Shown piece after piece: positions 51,270 to 59,493 of a DNA stretch of 64,000 nucleotides. Both the position numbers and the translations under genes were made by a program. Source of the DNA: Paracandidimonas soli (GTDB lineage: Bacteria > Pseudomonadota > Gammaproteobacteria > Burkholderiales > Burkholderiaceae_B). Within the stretch, counting starts at the first letter, position 1, and the number at the start of each line of letters is the position of its first letter. The DNA lies in the NCBI RefSeq assembly GCF_004342005.1, contig NZ_SMBX01000006.1, forward strand, positions 158,995-222,994, in the 5' to 3' direction. Under the pieces are notes generated by a model. That model ran no database searches. It saw nothing but the letters and a program-made list of their open reading frames with translations, and was not told where the DNA came from.

Positions 51270-52478
51270 ATGACTCCCGAACAGCAGATCGAACAGATCA
51301 ATGCCAACCTGAAGACGGTTGGCGACCAGCTCAAAACCATGGCTGAAAAGGCCGATGCCGACATGAAGAATCGCGGCACTCTCGATCAGCAACTGCGTGC
51401 CGATATCGACAAAACTCTGACGACGCAGGGCGAGCTGCTTGCCCGCCTGTCCACCGCTGAGCAACTGCTGGCGAAGGTTCAGAACGGTGGCGGCGCTCCC
51501 GGACAACCGCAATCCATCGGCGCCAAAATCACCGAAAGTGAGGATTTCAAGGCGTTCTCGGCCAACCCCAAGGGTGACTTTAAGATGTCCGTCCAGGCTG
51601 CGGTAACGAGCGATGGCGCATCGGCTGGCGATCTGATTGTCCCTGATCGCATCCCTGGCATCCAGGCTCCGGCGCTGCGCAGGCTGACCATCCGTGACCT
51701 GATCTCGTGGGGGCGCACTTCCAGCAACGCTGTCGAGTATGCGCGTGAATTGGTCTTCACCAACAATGCTGCGCCAGTAGCGGAAGGCGCACAAAAACCG
51801 GAATCTGACATCACTTTCGAAGCTACCCAGGCGCCGATTGTGACCATCGCACACTGGATTCCCGCGTCAAAGCAGGTGATTGCAGACATTCCAATGCTGC
51901 AGTCCTACATCGACGGTCGCCTGCGGTACGGACTGAAGTTCAAGGAAGAGGCACAGCTTCTCAAGGGTAGCGGCGTTGGCCTGAACATCAATGGTATTTA
52001 CACGCAGGCATCTGCCTACGCTAACCCTGGTGTTCTGGTCCAGGCAGAAACCCGCATTGACCGCCTGCGTCTGGCGCTGCTGCAGGTGGAGCTGGCCGAG
52101 TATTGGGCGGACGGCATTGTGATCAGTCCGCTGGACTGGGCCGCCATCGAACTGACCAAGACCGACAACAACGCCTATCTGTTCGCCAACCCGCGCGCAC
52201 AGAATCTTCCTGGTCTGTGGGGGCGCAACGTGGTTCCGACCCAGGCCATGGACATGGGAGATTTCCTGGTTGGAGCTTTTGGCGGCGCGCTGGCCGTTGA
52301 AGGATGGGACCGCGAGGATGTCACGGTCGCGATCTCCGAGCACGATCGTGACAACTTCGTGAAGAACATGCTCACGATCCGCTGCGAAGAGCGCGTCGGT
52401 CTGACGGTCTATCGGCCCCAGGCCTTCGTTAAGGGCGACTTCGATGGAATCGACGCCGATCCGGGCACTGGCGGCTGA
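51270..52478 (+). CDS. major capsid protein (HK97 fold)
   Basis: The 402-residue protein has an N-terminal coiled-coil delta domain (about residues 1-85, rich in Gln, Asp and Lys) that the protease removes, then the HK97 core (LTIRDLISWGRTSSNAVEYA; MLQSYIDGRLRYGLKFKEEAQLLKG; DMGDFLVGAFGGALAVEGWD). It begins 2 bp after the protease stop. A hairpin follows the gene. Confidence 0.95.
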   Translation: MTPEQQIEQINANLKTVGDQLKTMAEKADADMKNRGTLDQQLRADIDKTLTTQGELLARLSTAEQLLAKVQNGGGAPGQPQSIGAKITESEDFKAFSANPKGDFKMSVQAAVTSDGASAGDLIVPDRIPGIQAPALRRLTIRDLISWGRTSSNAVEYARELVFTNNAAPVAEGAQKPESDITFEATQAPIVTIAHWIPASKQVIADIPMLQSYIDGRLRYGLKFKEEAQLLKGSGVGLNINGIYTQASAYANPGVLVQAETRIDRLRLALLQVELAEYWADGIVISPLDWAAIELTKTDNNAYLFANPRAQNLPGLWGRNVVPTQAMDMGDFLVGAFGGALAVEGWDREDVTVAISEHDRDNFVKNMLTIRCEERVGLTVYRPQAFVKGDFDGIDADPGTGG

Positions 52479-52506
52479 TTGCCGCAACACCAGAGGGCCA
52501 ACCATC

Positions 52507-52536
52507 GGGCCGCGCTGTCTTCGGATGGCGCGGCCC
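52507..52536 (+). terminator. hairpin after the capsid gene
   Basis: A 9-bp stem GGGCCGCGC/GCGCGGCCC with a 12-nt loop and TTTCC behind it. It probably protects the capsid message or partly stops transcription. Confidence 0.6.
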
Positions 52537-52555
52537 TTTCCATTTGGAGAGCACC

Positions 52556-52783
52556 ATGAAGATCACCGCGAAAGCAACATTCGTTCACGGCAGCACGACT
52601 TTCAAGCGCGGCGCCACTGCCGAGGTGTCTGAGGCCACCGGCCAGGCTTTGCTGAATGCTGGCCTGGTGCGCGAAGCCAGCAAGGCTGACGAGAAACCCG
52701 CGTCGAAGCCCGCCACCAAGCCTGCGACAAAGCCAACCACAAAGCCCGACACGGCATCAGCGAAGGCAGAAAGCAAGGAATAA
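52556..52783 (+). CDS. small head-region protein with KPATKP repeats
   Basis: This 75-residue protein has an N-terminal strand-rich half (KITAKATFVHGSTTFKRGAT; GQALLNAGLV) and a low-complexity tail of Lys-Pro-Ala-Thr repeats. ATG 52556 has GGAGA upstream. Similar short proteins follow the capsid gene in many Siphoviridae; a head decoration or connector role is possible but not shown. Confidence 0.7.
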   Translation: MKITAKATFVHGSTTFKRGATAEVSEATGQALLNAGLVREASKADEKPASKPATKPATKPTTKPDTASAKAESKE

Positions 52784-52785
52784 CC

Positions 52786-53073
52786 ATGTCGGTCATCAAG
52801 CTGGCCGTGGCCAAGGGATACCTCGATGTCATCCATAACGCCGACGATGCGAAGCTGCAGGCGCTGCTGGACGGCGCAGAGGACGAAGCCGCTCAGTATA
52901 TGAACAAGGCGCTGGATGACCTCAGCACGGATGACGGCCTTCCTGGCAGCGTGGTGCTGGGCGTCATGCTGCTGTTGCAGGCTGCTTACCAAGCAACGCC
53001 GGACGATGCCGAAAAGCTGCGGCGGGCTGCTGAAGTGAAGTTGGCTCCGTACCGCTGCGGCTGGGGGGCGTGA
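52786..53073 (+). CDS. head-tail connector (HK97 gp6-like)
   Basis: This 95-residue helical protein (LDVIHNADDAKLQALLDGAE; ALDDLSTDDGLPGSVVLGVM; LLLQAAYQ) matches the gp6-like adaptor pattern. It starts 2 bp after the preceding gene and its stop overlaps the next ATG. It would form the ring under the portal. Confidence 0.85.
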   Translation: MSVIKLAVAKGYLDVIHNADDAKLQALLDGAEDEAAQYMNKALDDLSTDDGLPGSVVLGVMLLLQAAYQATPDDAEKLRRAAEVKLAPYRCGWGA

Positions 53074-53447
53074 TGCTGGCGCATCGACTTCGACACCGTA
53101 TTACGTTCCAGCGTAACGAGCCGGCTCAGCGCGACGAGAACAACGTGCCGATTCCCAACTCTGGCGGCTGGCAGACGGTCGTGCTGGCAGATGGTACGCG
53201 CTTGGAGAACGTGCCCGCCGAGGTGCTTACTGGCCCAGGCCGGGAGTTTCAGGGCGGTGCAGCTACTCAGGCGGAAGCCTCGGCGCGCATCAATCTCCGG
53301 TGGTTCCCGGCGTCCGAGCGTGACATGGCCGTCTGGCGCGTCTTGTGGGATGGCCGGGTCTACAACATCACGTCGGCAGAAGCCGACGTTACCGCCCGTA
53401 GGGAATGGCGTTTGCGCGTCGTGGACGGGCCGAGCGAGGGGCAATGA
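53073..53447 (+). CDS. head closure protein (HK97 gp7/SPP1 gp16-like)
   Basis: This 124-residue beta-rich protein begins MLAHRLRHRITFQRNEPAQR and has the family ARINLRWFPASERDMAVWRV and WDGRVYNITSAE segments of phage head-tail adaptors. The TGATG overlap with gp6 shows coupling. It plugs the filled head. Confidence 0.88.
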   Translation: MLAHRLRHRITFQRNEPAQRDENNVPIPNSGGWQTVVLADGTRLENVPAEVLTGPGREFQGGAATQAEASARINLRWFPASERDMAVWRVLWDGRVYNITSAEADVTARREWRLRVVDGPSEGQ

Positions 53448-53647
53448 TGAGCAGAAACCAGATGCCGCCACGGCGGAACCCTACCCCCCGGAAGATGAAG
53501 CCATCGCAACTGGATCGCATCGAAGCCAAGCTCGATGCGCTGCTGGATATCCTCGCCGAAGACGTCGGAGATGAGGGGGTGCGGTACGACCTTGACGGCA
53601 ATCCGCTCAAAGGCGGCGAGCGTGACGAAACCCAATCTTTGGACTGA
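53444..53647 (+). CDS. small phage protein, 67 residues
   Basis: A short charged protein (PPRRNPTPRKMKPSQLDRIE; KLDALLDILAEDVGDEG) with a basic, proline-rich N-terminus and an acidic helix. Its ATGATG overlaps the previous stop, and it ends 2 bp before the gp10-like gene. Unknown function, but clearly coding by its tight spacing. Confidence 0.7.
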   Translation: MMSRNQMPPRRNPTPRKMKPSQLDRIEAKLDALLDILAEDVGDEGVRYDLDGNPLKGGERDETQSLD

Positions 53648-53649
53648 GC

Positions 53650-54162
53650 ATGAAAATCATCATGAGCGTGCGGGGTCTGGATGGCGTGCTGGAGACGCTG
53701 CAGGCCTTACCTGCTGAAGTCGTCTCGAAGAAAGGTGGTCCAGTAAAGCTGGCCCTGGCGAAGGCCGCCCGCGTGATCCGCGCTCAGGCAGTTGCAAACC
53801 TCACGGCGACAATTTCCTCTACTCAGGACAGCGAGTCCACGGGGTTGTTGGCCAAGAACGTCATTGTGACTCGTGGCAAGGAGCCGCACGGTACGAAGGG
53901 CGAGCGCTACCTGGTGCGCGTGCGCCGCAAAGCCTACGACGGCGACAAGCTCGGCCGCCGACAGAAGGCGGGAAAACGTGTCACGACTCACAAGACGGCC
54001 AGCTTGAAGGAATACGGATCCAGCCACCAGCCGGCCACGCCTTGGCTGCGTCCTGCCGTCCAGCAGAAGGGGCAGGAAGCAATCGATGTATTCACGGCCG
54101 ACCTGAATAAGCGTATCGACGCCACGGTCAGGAAGCTGGCCCAGCAGAACAAGGGGAAGTGA
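53650..54162 (+). CDS. HK97 gp10-like tail completion protein
   Basis: This 170-residue basic protein has the HK97-gp10 pattern (SVRGLDGVLETLQALPAEVV, then KAARVIRAQAVANL and a late PATPWLRPAVQQKGQEAIDV). It joins head and tail. Its TGATG overlap couples it to the next gene. Confidence 0.88.
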   Translation: MKIIMSVRGLDGVLETLQALPAEVVSKKGGPVKLALAKAARVIRAQAVANLTATISSTQDSESTGLLAKNVIVTRGKEPHGTKGERYLVRVRRKAYDGDKLGRRQKAGKRVTTHKTASLKEYGSSHQPATPWLRPAVQQKGQEAIDVFTADLNKRIDATVRKLAQQNKGK

Positions 54163-54527
54163 TGCTTGCACCGATCTACCAGACCATCAGTACATCAGCG
54201 GTTCAGGCCATTGTCGGTGATCGACTCTACGGCAAAGGCATGGCGCCGCAGAATACGCCCACTCCATACATCACCTGGTTCACGGTGACAGGCGATCCGT
54301 ACTTGAACCTGAGCGAAGCCCCGCACGCGGACAGCGATGCCATCCAGATCGATTGCTGGGCTGGCCCCGCTGACGACCAGGAGGGCGTCTGCAACCAGTT
54401 GGCCGCGGCAGTACGTGATGCATTGGATGCCGCCGGCCAGGCTTGCCGAATCATCATAGATACCCGTGAAGCCGACACCAAGCTGTTTCGCATCGGCCTG
54501 CAGGTCGATTTCATCCATAACCGATAA
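54162..54527 (+). CDS. tail terminator-like protein (DUF3168)
   Basis: This 121-residue protein has the DUF3168 look: LAPIYQTISTSAVQAIVGDR, YITWFTVTGDPYLNL, IQIDCWAGPADDQEGVCNQL and a last strand FRIGLQVDFIH. Such proteins cap the tail tube (like lambda U). It is followed by a terminator. Confidence 0.85.
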   Translation: MLAPIYQTISTSAVQAIVGDRLYGKGMAPQNTPTPYITWFTVTGDPYLNLSEAPHADSDAIQIDCWAGPADDQEGVCNQLAAAVRDALDAAGQACRIIIDTREADTKLFRIGLQVDFIHNR

Positions 54528-54552
54528 CCCGGTGCTTTGCCGGATTGCATCG

Positions 54553-54573
54553 CCGCCGCTGGCGGTTTTTTTT
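54553..54573 (+). terminator. terminator before the tail tube gene
   Basis: The short stem CCGCC-GCT-GGCGG is followed at once by T8. It lies 25 bp after the DUF3168 stop; it may set expression of the tail tube. Confidence 0.7.
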
Positions 54574-54587
54574 ATTTGGAGTCCACC

Positions 54588-55058
54588 ATGACTGTGAAAA
54601 CGCAGGGCACTCACCTGTACTTCCTCAACACGCTTGAATCCACCGTTGCGCTGGTCAAGCTGACTTGCCCGACTGGAATCTCCGGCTTGGGTGGCGCACG
54701 CGATCAGATCGATTCGACCTGCCTGGATGACACTGATGATCGTCGGTACGTTGCCGGTCTGGGCAATCCCGGCCAGGTTTCGGTACCGTTCAATCTGCAC
54801 CCCGAGGATGCCAGCCACCAAGTGCTATTCGACTTGAAAGAATCGGGCGAGACGTTGAGCTGGATCATCTGCTTGTCCGATGGTACAGCCGTTCCCACAC
54901 TGACCGATGATGAGATCACGCCGCCGACCGGCCGCACCTCAGCCGAATTCCAAGCGTTCGTCCAGGACGTGAATATCGATGCCGCCACCAATGACATCGT
55001 GAAGGGCACGCTCACGCTGCAGCGCAGCGGAAAAGTGACCTGGAATTGGAAGGCGTAA
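54588..55058 (+). CDS. tail tube protein
   Basis: This 156-residue protein (TVKTQGTHLYFLNTLESTVA; GLGGARDQIDSTCLDDTDDR; NIDAATNDIVKGTLTLQRSG) matches the major tail tube pattern of lambda-like and HK97-like phages. ATG 54588 follows TTGGAG. Next come the tail assembly chaperones, as usual. Confidence 0.9.
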   Translation: MTVKTQGTHLYFLNTLESTVALVKLTCPTGISGLGGARDQIDSTCLDDTDDRRYVAGLGNPGQVSVPFNLHPEDASHQVLFDLKESGETLSWIICLSDGTAVPTLTDDEITPPTGRTSAEFQAFVQDVNIDAATNDIVKGTLTLQRSGKVTWNWKA

Positions 55059-55067
55059 GGAGGCGAC

Positions 55068-55427
55068 ATGGATCCCATTCTTGATGAAGCCAACTTTGTC
55101 AGCGAAGACATTCATGAGCGAGAGGTCGAGCTCGGCGACGGGAAGAAGCATCTGTTGCGTTTCAAGCGTTTGCCAGGCGTCGAGTATTACGCCTTCGTGA
55201 CTGCGCAGCAGTCCCGAGATGATGATACTCGCGCGCGTGCAGTGGCAAGGCTTGTATCAGTCTCGCTGGTGGATGCTGTTGGTGATCGCGTTCTGTCGGT
55301 CGAGAGAGCGGCGGCGTTGAAGGACAGCGTACTTAATCGTCTGCTAGCGACCATCAACAAGATAAATCAGGGGGGCGACGGAAAAAAGTCTTCGACGCCG
55401 GAAGTGACCGATACTTCTGGCACCTGA
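55068..55427 (+). CDS. tail assembly chaperone (lambda gpG-like)
   Basis: This 119-residue acidic protein (DEANFVSEDIHEREVELGDG; RFKRLPGVEYYAFVTAQQ; LLATINKINQGGDG) is in the G position between tube and tape measure. Near its end is the slippery heptamer A-AAA-AAG at 55382-55388 in zero frame, allowing a -1 shift into the next frame to make the gpGT-like fusion. Family similarity is by position and frameshift. Confidence 0.85.
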   Translation: MDPILDEANFVSEDIHEREVELGDGKKHLLRFKRLPGVEYYAFVTAQQSRDDDTRARAVARLVSVSLVDAVGDRVLSVERAAALKDSVLNRLLATINKINQGGDGKKSSTPEVTDTSGT

Positions 55428-55705
55428 TCGCGCTGTCGCTCGGCGGCAGGACGGTCGTCGAGTGGCAGGCGTCGATGTCCTACGTTGAGTTTTGCGACTG
55501 GGTGGCCTTTTACGTTGCACATCCCTTTGATGATGAGCACCGCTACCACAGGCCGGCAGCACTGATCGCTCAGTCATTGGCGGGCGGGGAAATGAACGAG
55601 AAGCTGCGCTGGCTGAAAGGAGCGATTGTCGATGATGATTCCATGATTGATGGCGAATTCTCCGAAGCCGATCGGCGCACCATTGCTGCGCTGAGTGCGC
55701 CTTAA
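55388..55705 (+). CDS. T part of the G-T tail chaperone, made by -1 frameshift
   Basis: From the slippery site the -1 frame reads VFDAGSDRYFWHLIALSLGG and continues without a stop through SYVEFCDWVAFYVAHPFDDE to 55705. It is the equivalent of the T domain of lambda gpGT, which binds the tape measure protein. The first in-frame ATG (55475) would lose the conserved FWHLIALSLGG piece, so it is not an independent start. Full product: 55068-55388 joined to 55388-55705. Confidence 0.85.
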   Translation, partial: VFDAGSDRYFWHLIALSLGGRTVVEWQASMSYVEFCDWVAFYVAHPFDDEHRYHRPAALIAQSLAGGEMNEKLRWLKGAIVDDDSMIDGEFSEADRRTIAALSAP

Positions 55706-55752
55706 TCGTGATGTATGATTTCCGTATCGTTTTGTTTCGGAGGGGGACGGAA

Positions 55753-56112
55753 GTGGCAAGCATCATGATGTTGTTTTCAGTATTGGCCCCGTTCTGGTTT
55801 TTGTTGGCGTGGCTTGCTTGCGCGATATTTGCGGGCCATCTGGCGGGGGAAAAGGGACGATGCACGGGTTGCTGGTTCTTGTGGGGAATTCTGTTTGGCC
55901 CTATATCGCTTATCGCTGCTGCGGGGTTACCCATTAAAGCTGTTGCTAGTGCATCGGGGTTTATGGTGGATCGATCTACGCAGATCCAAGAAAAGCAAGA
56001 TAGATCTGCGCTGGTGAGGGAGATCGGAGCGGATGTTTCGCGAAGCCCTTTTTTTTGGATAATCGGATCAATAATATTGGCCGTTATTGTGAGTTTCTGG
56101 ATAGGAAAATAA
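55753..56112 (+). CDS. membrane protein, probable moron
   Basis: This 119-residue protein has three hydrophobic segments (MLFSVLAPFWFLLAWLACAI; WGILFGPISLIAAAGLPIKA; FFWIIGSIILAVIVSFW) and a cytosolic loop. It lies between the tail chaperones and the tape measure, has lower GC than its neighbours and its own terminator. GTG 55753 has GGAGGGGG upstream; ATG 55711 has none. A lysogenic conversion or superinfection role is possible; not recognised. Confidence 0.65.
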   Translation: MASIMMLFSVLAPFWFLLAWLACAIFAGHLAGEKGRCTGCWFLWGILFGPISLIAAAGLPIKAVASASGFMVDRSTQIQEKQDRSALVREIGADVSRSPFFWIIGSIILAVIVSFWIGK

Positions 56113-56126
56113 TTCCAATCCGAACA

Positions 56127-56149
56127 AAGCCCGCTTTGGCGGGTTTTTT
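56127..56149 (+). terminator. terminator of the membrane moron
   Basis: The stem CCCGC/GCGGG with loop TTTG plus flanking AAA/TTT pairing ends in T6, 15 bp after the stop and just before the tape measure gene. Confidence 0.8.
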
Positions 56150-56163
56150 ATTGGACGTTCGAT

Positions 56164-58491
56164 ATGGCTACAGCCGGCTCCATTGTTGTTGACCTGCTCG
56201 CCAGGACGGGCAGCTTCGAAACCGACATGAACCGTGCCGCGCGCGCAGCAAAGCGTGCCGGGAGCGAAATTTCCACATCGTGGGGTAAGGTTCAGACCTT
56301 AGTTGCGACATCCATCGCGGGTATATCAGCAGTCGGAATCTTCCAGAGGGTCATATCGGAAACGCGTAACTTCGAGCAAGAGCAGGCGCAGCTTGCTGCC
56401 GTTCTCAAATCCACAGGCAATGCAGCAGGCTTCAGTCGAGATCAACTGAACGATATGGCAAGCGCCATGTCCAGGTCGTCGTTGCTGACGGGAGGGGAGA
56501 TTTCCCAGGCCCAAACAGCACTGTTAGCGTTCACTGGGATTGTGGGAAACCAGTTCGCCGAAGCCCTGCAGGCAGCGGTCGATATGTCTGCGCGCACAGG
56601 CATGAGCGTTGCGTCAGCAGCAGAAACTATTGGCCGCGCCCTTGATGTGCCGTCGAAAGGCCTGGCGGCCCTGAGCAAGCAAGGATTCCGCTTCACCGAC
56701 GATCAGAAGAAGCTGGCCGAGCGACTTGAGGCAACAGGGAAAACTGCCGAAGCGCAAGGCATGATTCTTTCCGCGCTGAAAGAATCGTATGGAGGAGCGG
56801 CGGCGGCTGCTAGAAATACATTCGGCGGGGCGTTGACCGGACTGCAAAATACGATCAGCGACCTGATGAGCGGCGGTGATGGGAGTCTTGATGGCGCAAG
56901 GGACGCAATCAACGATTTGACGGGAGCGCTAGAAAGCGAAGACACCAAGAGGGCTTTTGCTGAATTCGTTAGGATGGTGACTGATGCCACGACCAAGATG
57001 GTCGAGTTTGCGGCAGCGTCTCGGTTTGGCTGGGCTGGGATGCTTGGCAATCTTGAGATCGGCATGTTTTCTACCGATGATGCGGAAGGAAAAATAAAGC
57101 GTCTCCGTGCAGAAATAGAAGACACGAAAACAGCAATGGAAAATGCTGGCGACGTTAATTCTTGGGTGTTTCAACAGGGGATCAACTTCAAGGAGGGGCA
57201 GATAGCGGCGTTGGAGGCGCAAATCAAGGCCGCGGAGCGAGATTACGTTCAGAACAATTTTGTTGGCCCGATGTTGCCAACAACGCTGGATCCGATCAGC
57301 ATTTCCCCTTCCGGCAGGAGCAGTGGCTCCACCAAAAAGCAACTGGACGAAGGCACAAGATACATCCAGCAACTGAACCAGCGCATTGCCCTGCTTGGCA
57401 AAGAAACCGAGCACGAGCAACTGCTGGCCCGCATTTCAGCAGGAACCCTCAAGTTCAAAACGCCTGAGATGGAGAAGCAGGCGAAGTTGCTTGCTGAACA
57501 ACTAGATCTCAGCCAGCGCCAGATTGAGGTCGAGGAGGTGCTGAAAGGCCTCCGCACTCAGCAATCCGTCACCCAGCTCCAGTTCATGCGCGACCTGGAA
57601 TCCTTCGGCCAGGGCGACCGGATACGGGAGCTGAACGCGGATCTGGCTAAGGTCGAAGATCGTTACCGCAGCCTGATCGAAGCGCGCCGGAATTCTGCTC
57701 AAGGGCTGTCGGATACTGAGCTTGAGCAGATCCGCGAGTCGCTGCAAGTCGAACTCGACATGGTGCGCGACTTCCACGAGAAGAAGCGGGCCATAGAGCA
57801 AGATGGGGCGCTCGGTGCCATTGATGCATTGCGCAACTACGCAGACGAAGCCGCGAACGTGTACGACTCCATGGGCCGGATGGTAAGCGGTGCCTTCCGG
57901 GGAATGGAAGACGCGCTCACGAACTTCGTCACAACCGGCAAGTTGGACTTCAAGAGCCTAGCCGACAGCATCATCAAGGACATGGTTCGGATTGCCATAC
58001 AGCAGTCGATTACCGGGCCGCTGGCGGGGATGATGTTTGGCGCTTTCTCTGGTCCAGCGGCGCCGGCCGGCGTCACGCCTGGAGTGAACTGGACTTTCTC
58101 GTCTGGCGGATATACCGGCGACGGCGGCAAGTACGAACCTGCTGGCATCGTCCACCGGGGCGAGGGTGTTCTGAATCAGGAGGAAATCCGGGCGCTGGGC
58201 GGGGAGAGCGGGTTCAATGCGCTGCGCCGGGCGATTCGCACCGGGCATGCGGCGGGCGGGATGGCTGGGCGGCCGATGCTACCTCCATCAGCTCCCGCTT
58301 CGGGCCGCGCCAACGTCAATGTCACTGTCAACGTAGCAAACGGCCAGAGCCAAACCCAAGCGCCTGCTGGCTGGGAGGATTTCGCCAAGGAGATTGGCGA
58401 TTTTGTGGACGCACGAATCCGTGAGCGTGAAATCAAGTCCCAGCGCCAGGGCGGGCTGGCTTGGCAAGCGAAGCAGGGGGCATTTGGCTGA
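56164..58491 (+). CDS. tail tape measure protein
   Basis: The 775-residue protein starts with a TMP_2/lambda-H-like head (SIVVDLLARTGSFETDMNRA; GKVQTLVATSIAGISAVGIF). A long helical, coiled-coil body follows (TRYIQQLNQRIALLGKETEH), with a C-terminal part VYDSMGRMVSGAFRGMEDAL and LADSIIKDMVRIAIQQSITG typical of lambda-family tape measures. It sets tail length. The TGATG overlap couples it to M. Confidence 0.93.
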   Translation: MATAGSIVVDLLARTGSFETDMNRAARAAKRAGSEISTSWGKVQTLVATSIAGISAVGIFQRVISETRNFEQEQAQLAAVLKSTGNAAGFSRDQLNDMASAMSRSSLLTGGEISQAQTALLAFTGIVGNQFAEALQAAVDMSARTGMSVASAAETIGRALDVPSKGLAALSKQGFRFTDDQKKLAERLEATGKTAEAQGMILSALKESYGGAAAAARNTFGGALTGLQNTISDLMSGGDGSLDGARDAINDLTGALESEDTKRAFAEFVRMVTDATTKMVEFAAASRFGWAGMLGNLEIGMFSTDDAEGKIKRLRAEIEDTKTAMENAGDVNSWVFQQGINFKEGQIAALEAQIKAAERDYVQNNFVGPMLPTTLDPISISPSGRSSGSTKKQLDEGTRYIQQLNQRIALLGKETEHEQLLARISAGTLKFKTPEMEKQAKLLAEQLDLSQRQIEVEEVLKGLRTQQSVTQLQFMRDLESFGQGDRIRELNADLAKVEDRYRSLIEARRNSAQGLSDTELEQIRESLQVELDMVRDFHEKKRAIEQDGALGAIDALRNYADEAANVYDSMGRMVSGAFRGMEDALTNFVTTGKLDFKSLADSIIKDMVRIAIQQSITGPLAGMMFGAFSGPAAPAGVTPGVNWTFSSGGYTGDGGKYEPAGIVHRGEGVLNQEEIRALGGESGFNALRRAIRTGHAAGGMAGRPMLPPSAPASGRANVNVTVNVANGQSQTQAPAGWEDFAKEIGDFVDARIREREIKSQRQGGLAWQAKQGAFG

Positions 58492-58832
58492 TGGCATACG
58501 AAACTTTTACCTGGTGCCCACGCACCGACCCGGATGGGAAAAGCACATTCCGGGTTCTGTCTGCTCAGTTCGGCGACGGATATGCGCAAGAGGTAGGCGA
58601 TGGCATCAACAACGAAACGCGGTCCTGGCCGCTTCAGTTCGTTGGGTATGACACGGAAATCCAGCCAATCCGGAACTTCTTGAGGCGTCACGCGGGATTC
58701 AAGCCGTTTTCCTGGACTCCTCCCATGGAGACAGAGCCAGGACTGTTTGTTGTGCGCGAGTTCAGTCTCAGGCCAATGGGCGGGAAGGTCTATACGCTTG
58801 CCGCTACATTTGAAGAGAGGTTCGCGCCGTGA
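58491..58832 (+). CDS. minor tail protein, lambda M-like
   Basis: This 113-residue beta-rich protein (ETFTWCPRTDPDGKSTFRVL; RSWPLQFVGYDTEIQPIRNF; PFSWTPP; TLAATFEERF) matches the phage tail M (DUF2460-like, minor tail) family. It is placed right after the tape measure, as in lambda H-M-L-K-I-J. Confidence 0.9.
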   Translation: MAYETFTWCPRTDPDGKSTFRVLSAQFGDGYAQEVGDGINNETRSWPLQFVGYDTEIQPIRNFLRRHAGFKPFSWTPPMETEPGLFVVREFSLRPMGGKVYTLAATFEERFAP

Positions 58833-59378
58833 CTAATTCAGCTCTCCAGACTCCAGAAGCTCAAAGAATCGTTGAGCGTGAGAAATCAATATCCGGTGAT
58901 GAGCCTCAGAAACGGCCCGTAGATCCATGCATACGAGCAATCGCCGATCGATTTCGGGCCGCAGGTAAAAGTGCCTGTATGTCATTCGACAACTTTCCTC
59001 CAGCAGATGTCGTATTCCCTCGGTCTGAGACTCAGCACGCTCAAGGAAGTGTTTCCACTTCTGCTCAAATTCCTGCGGCCAATCCGTGCTCCTGGCTAAC
59101 TCAGCGTAGCGAATCGTGAGCTCAAGATAAGAGTAATACAGGCCATCGTCTTCTATGCCTGCAGCACAGCCCAGGGTCATGAAACAGCCCACAGGCCTAT
59201 TGAGATACTTGATCAGGGGTCTCAGGCCGTTGGCATCTGTGGCTTCGTGGATGGAGTCGATCTTGTGGGGCTGGCTGATGAGATCAAAAGCCCCGTTATT
59301 GATCTCGCCATCCTCGCGCCGTTCTTCAGCGTGAAACGGCCAGCCTTGGAAGCGGTTTGATTCTCGGTCTTCTTTCAT
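58833..59378 (-). CDS. hypothetical moron, reverse strand in the tail operon
   Basis: This 181-residue soluble acidic protein (KEDRESNRFQGWPFHAEERR; AAGIEDDGLYYSYLELTIRY; EFEQKWKHFLERAESQTEGI) has no hydrophobic segment or known motif. It sits between M and L on the opposite strand, ending 1 bp past the M stop. ATG 59378 is preferred; the frame is open to 59456. Opposite orientation means expression in the lysogen from its own promoter, as for morons affecting host fitness or phage exclusion. Confidence 0.7.
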   Translation of the reverse strand: MKEDRESNRFQGWPFHAEERREDGEINNGAFDLISQPHKIDSIHEATDANGLRPLIKYLNRPVGCFMTLGCAAGIEDDGLYYSYLELTIRYAELARSTDWPQEFEQKWKHFLERAESQTEGIRHLLEESCRMTYRHFYLRPEIDRRLLVCMDLRAVSEAHHRILISHAQRFFELLESGELN

Positions 59379-59457
59379 GACGCCTGATCTTGTGAGTAGG
59401 ACTCTGTAACTTACCTTGCGCCCGCCTTTAGTGGAACTGGACAAAAACACAGGCATG

Positions 59458-59480
59458 CCTACTGCTTAGTAGGATTTTTT
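59458..59480 (+). terminator. terminator upstream of the L-like gene
   Basis: CCTACT-GCTT-AGTAGG followed by ATTTTTT lies 14 bp before the L start. Together with the reverse gene it marks an inserted moron cassette (58833-59480). Confidence 0.7.
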
Positions 59481-59493
59481 ATTGAGGTCAGGA

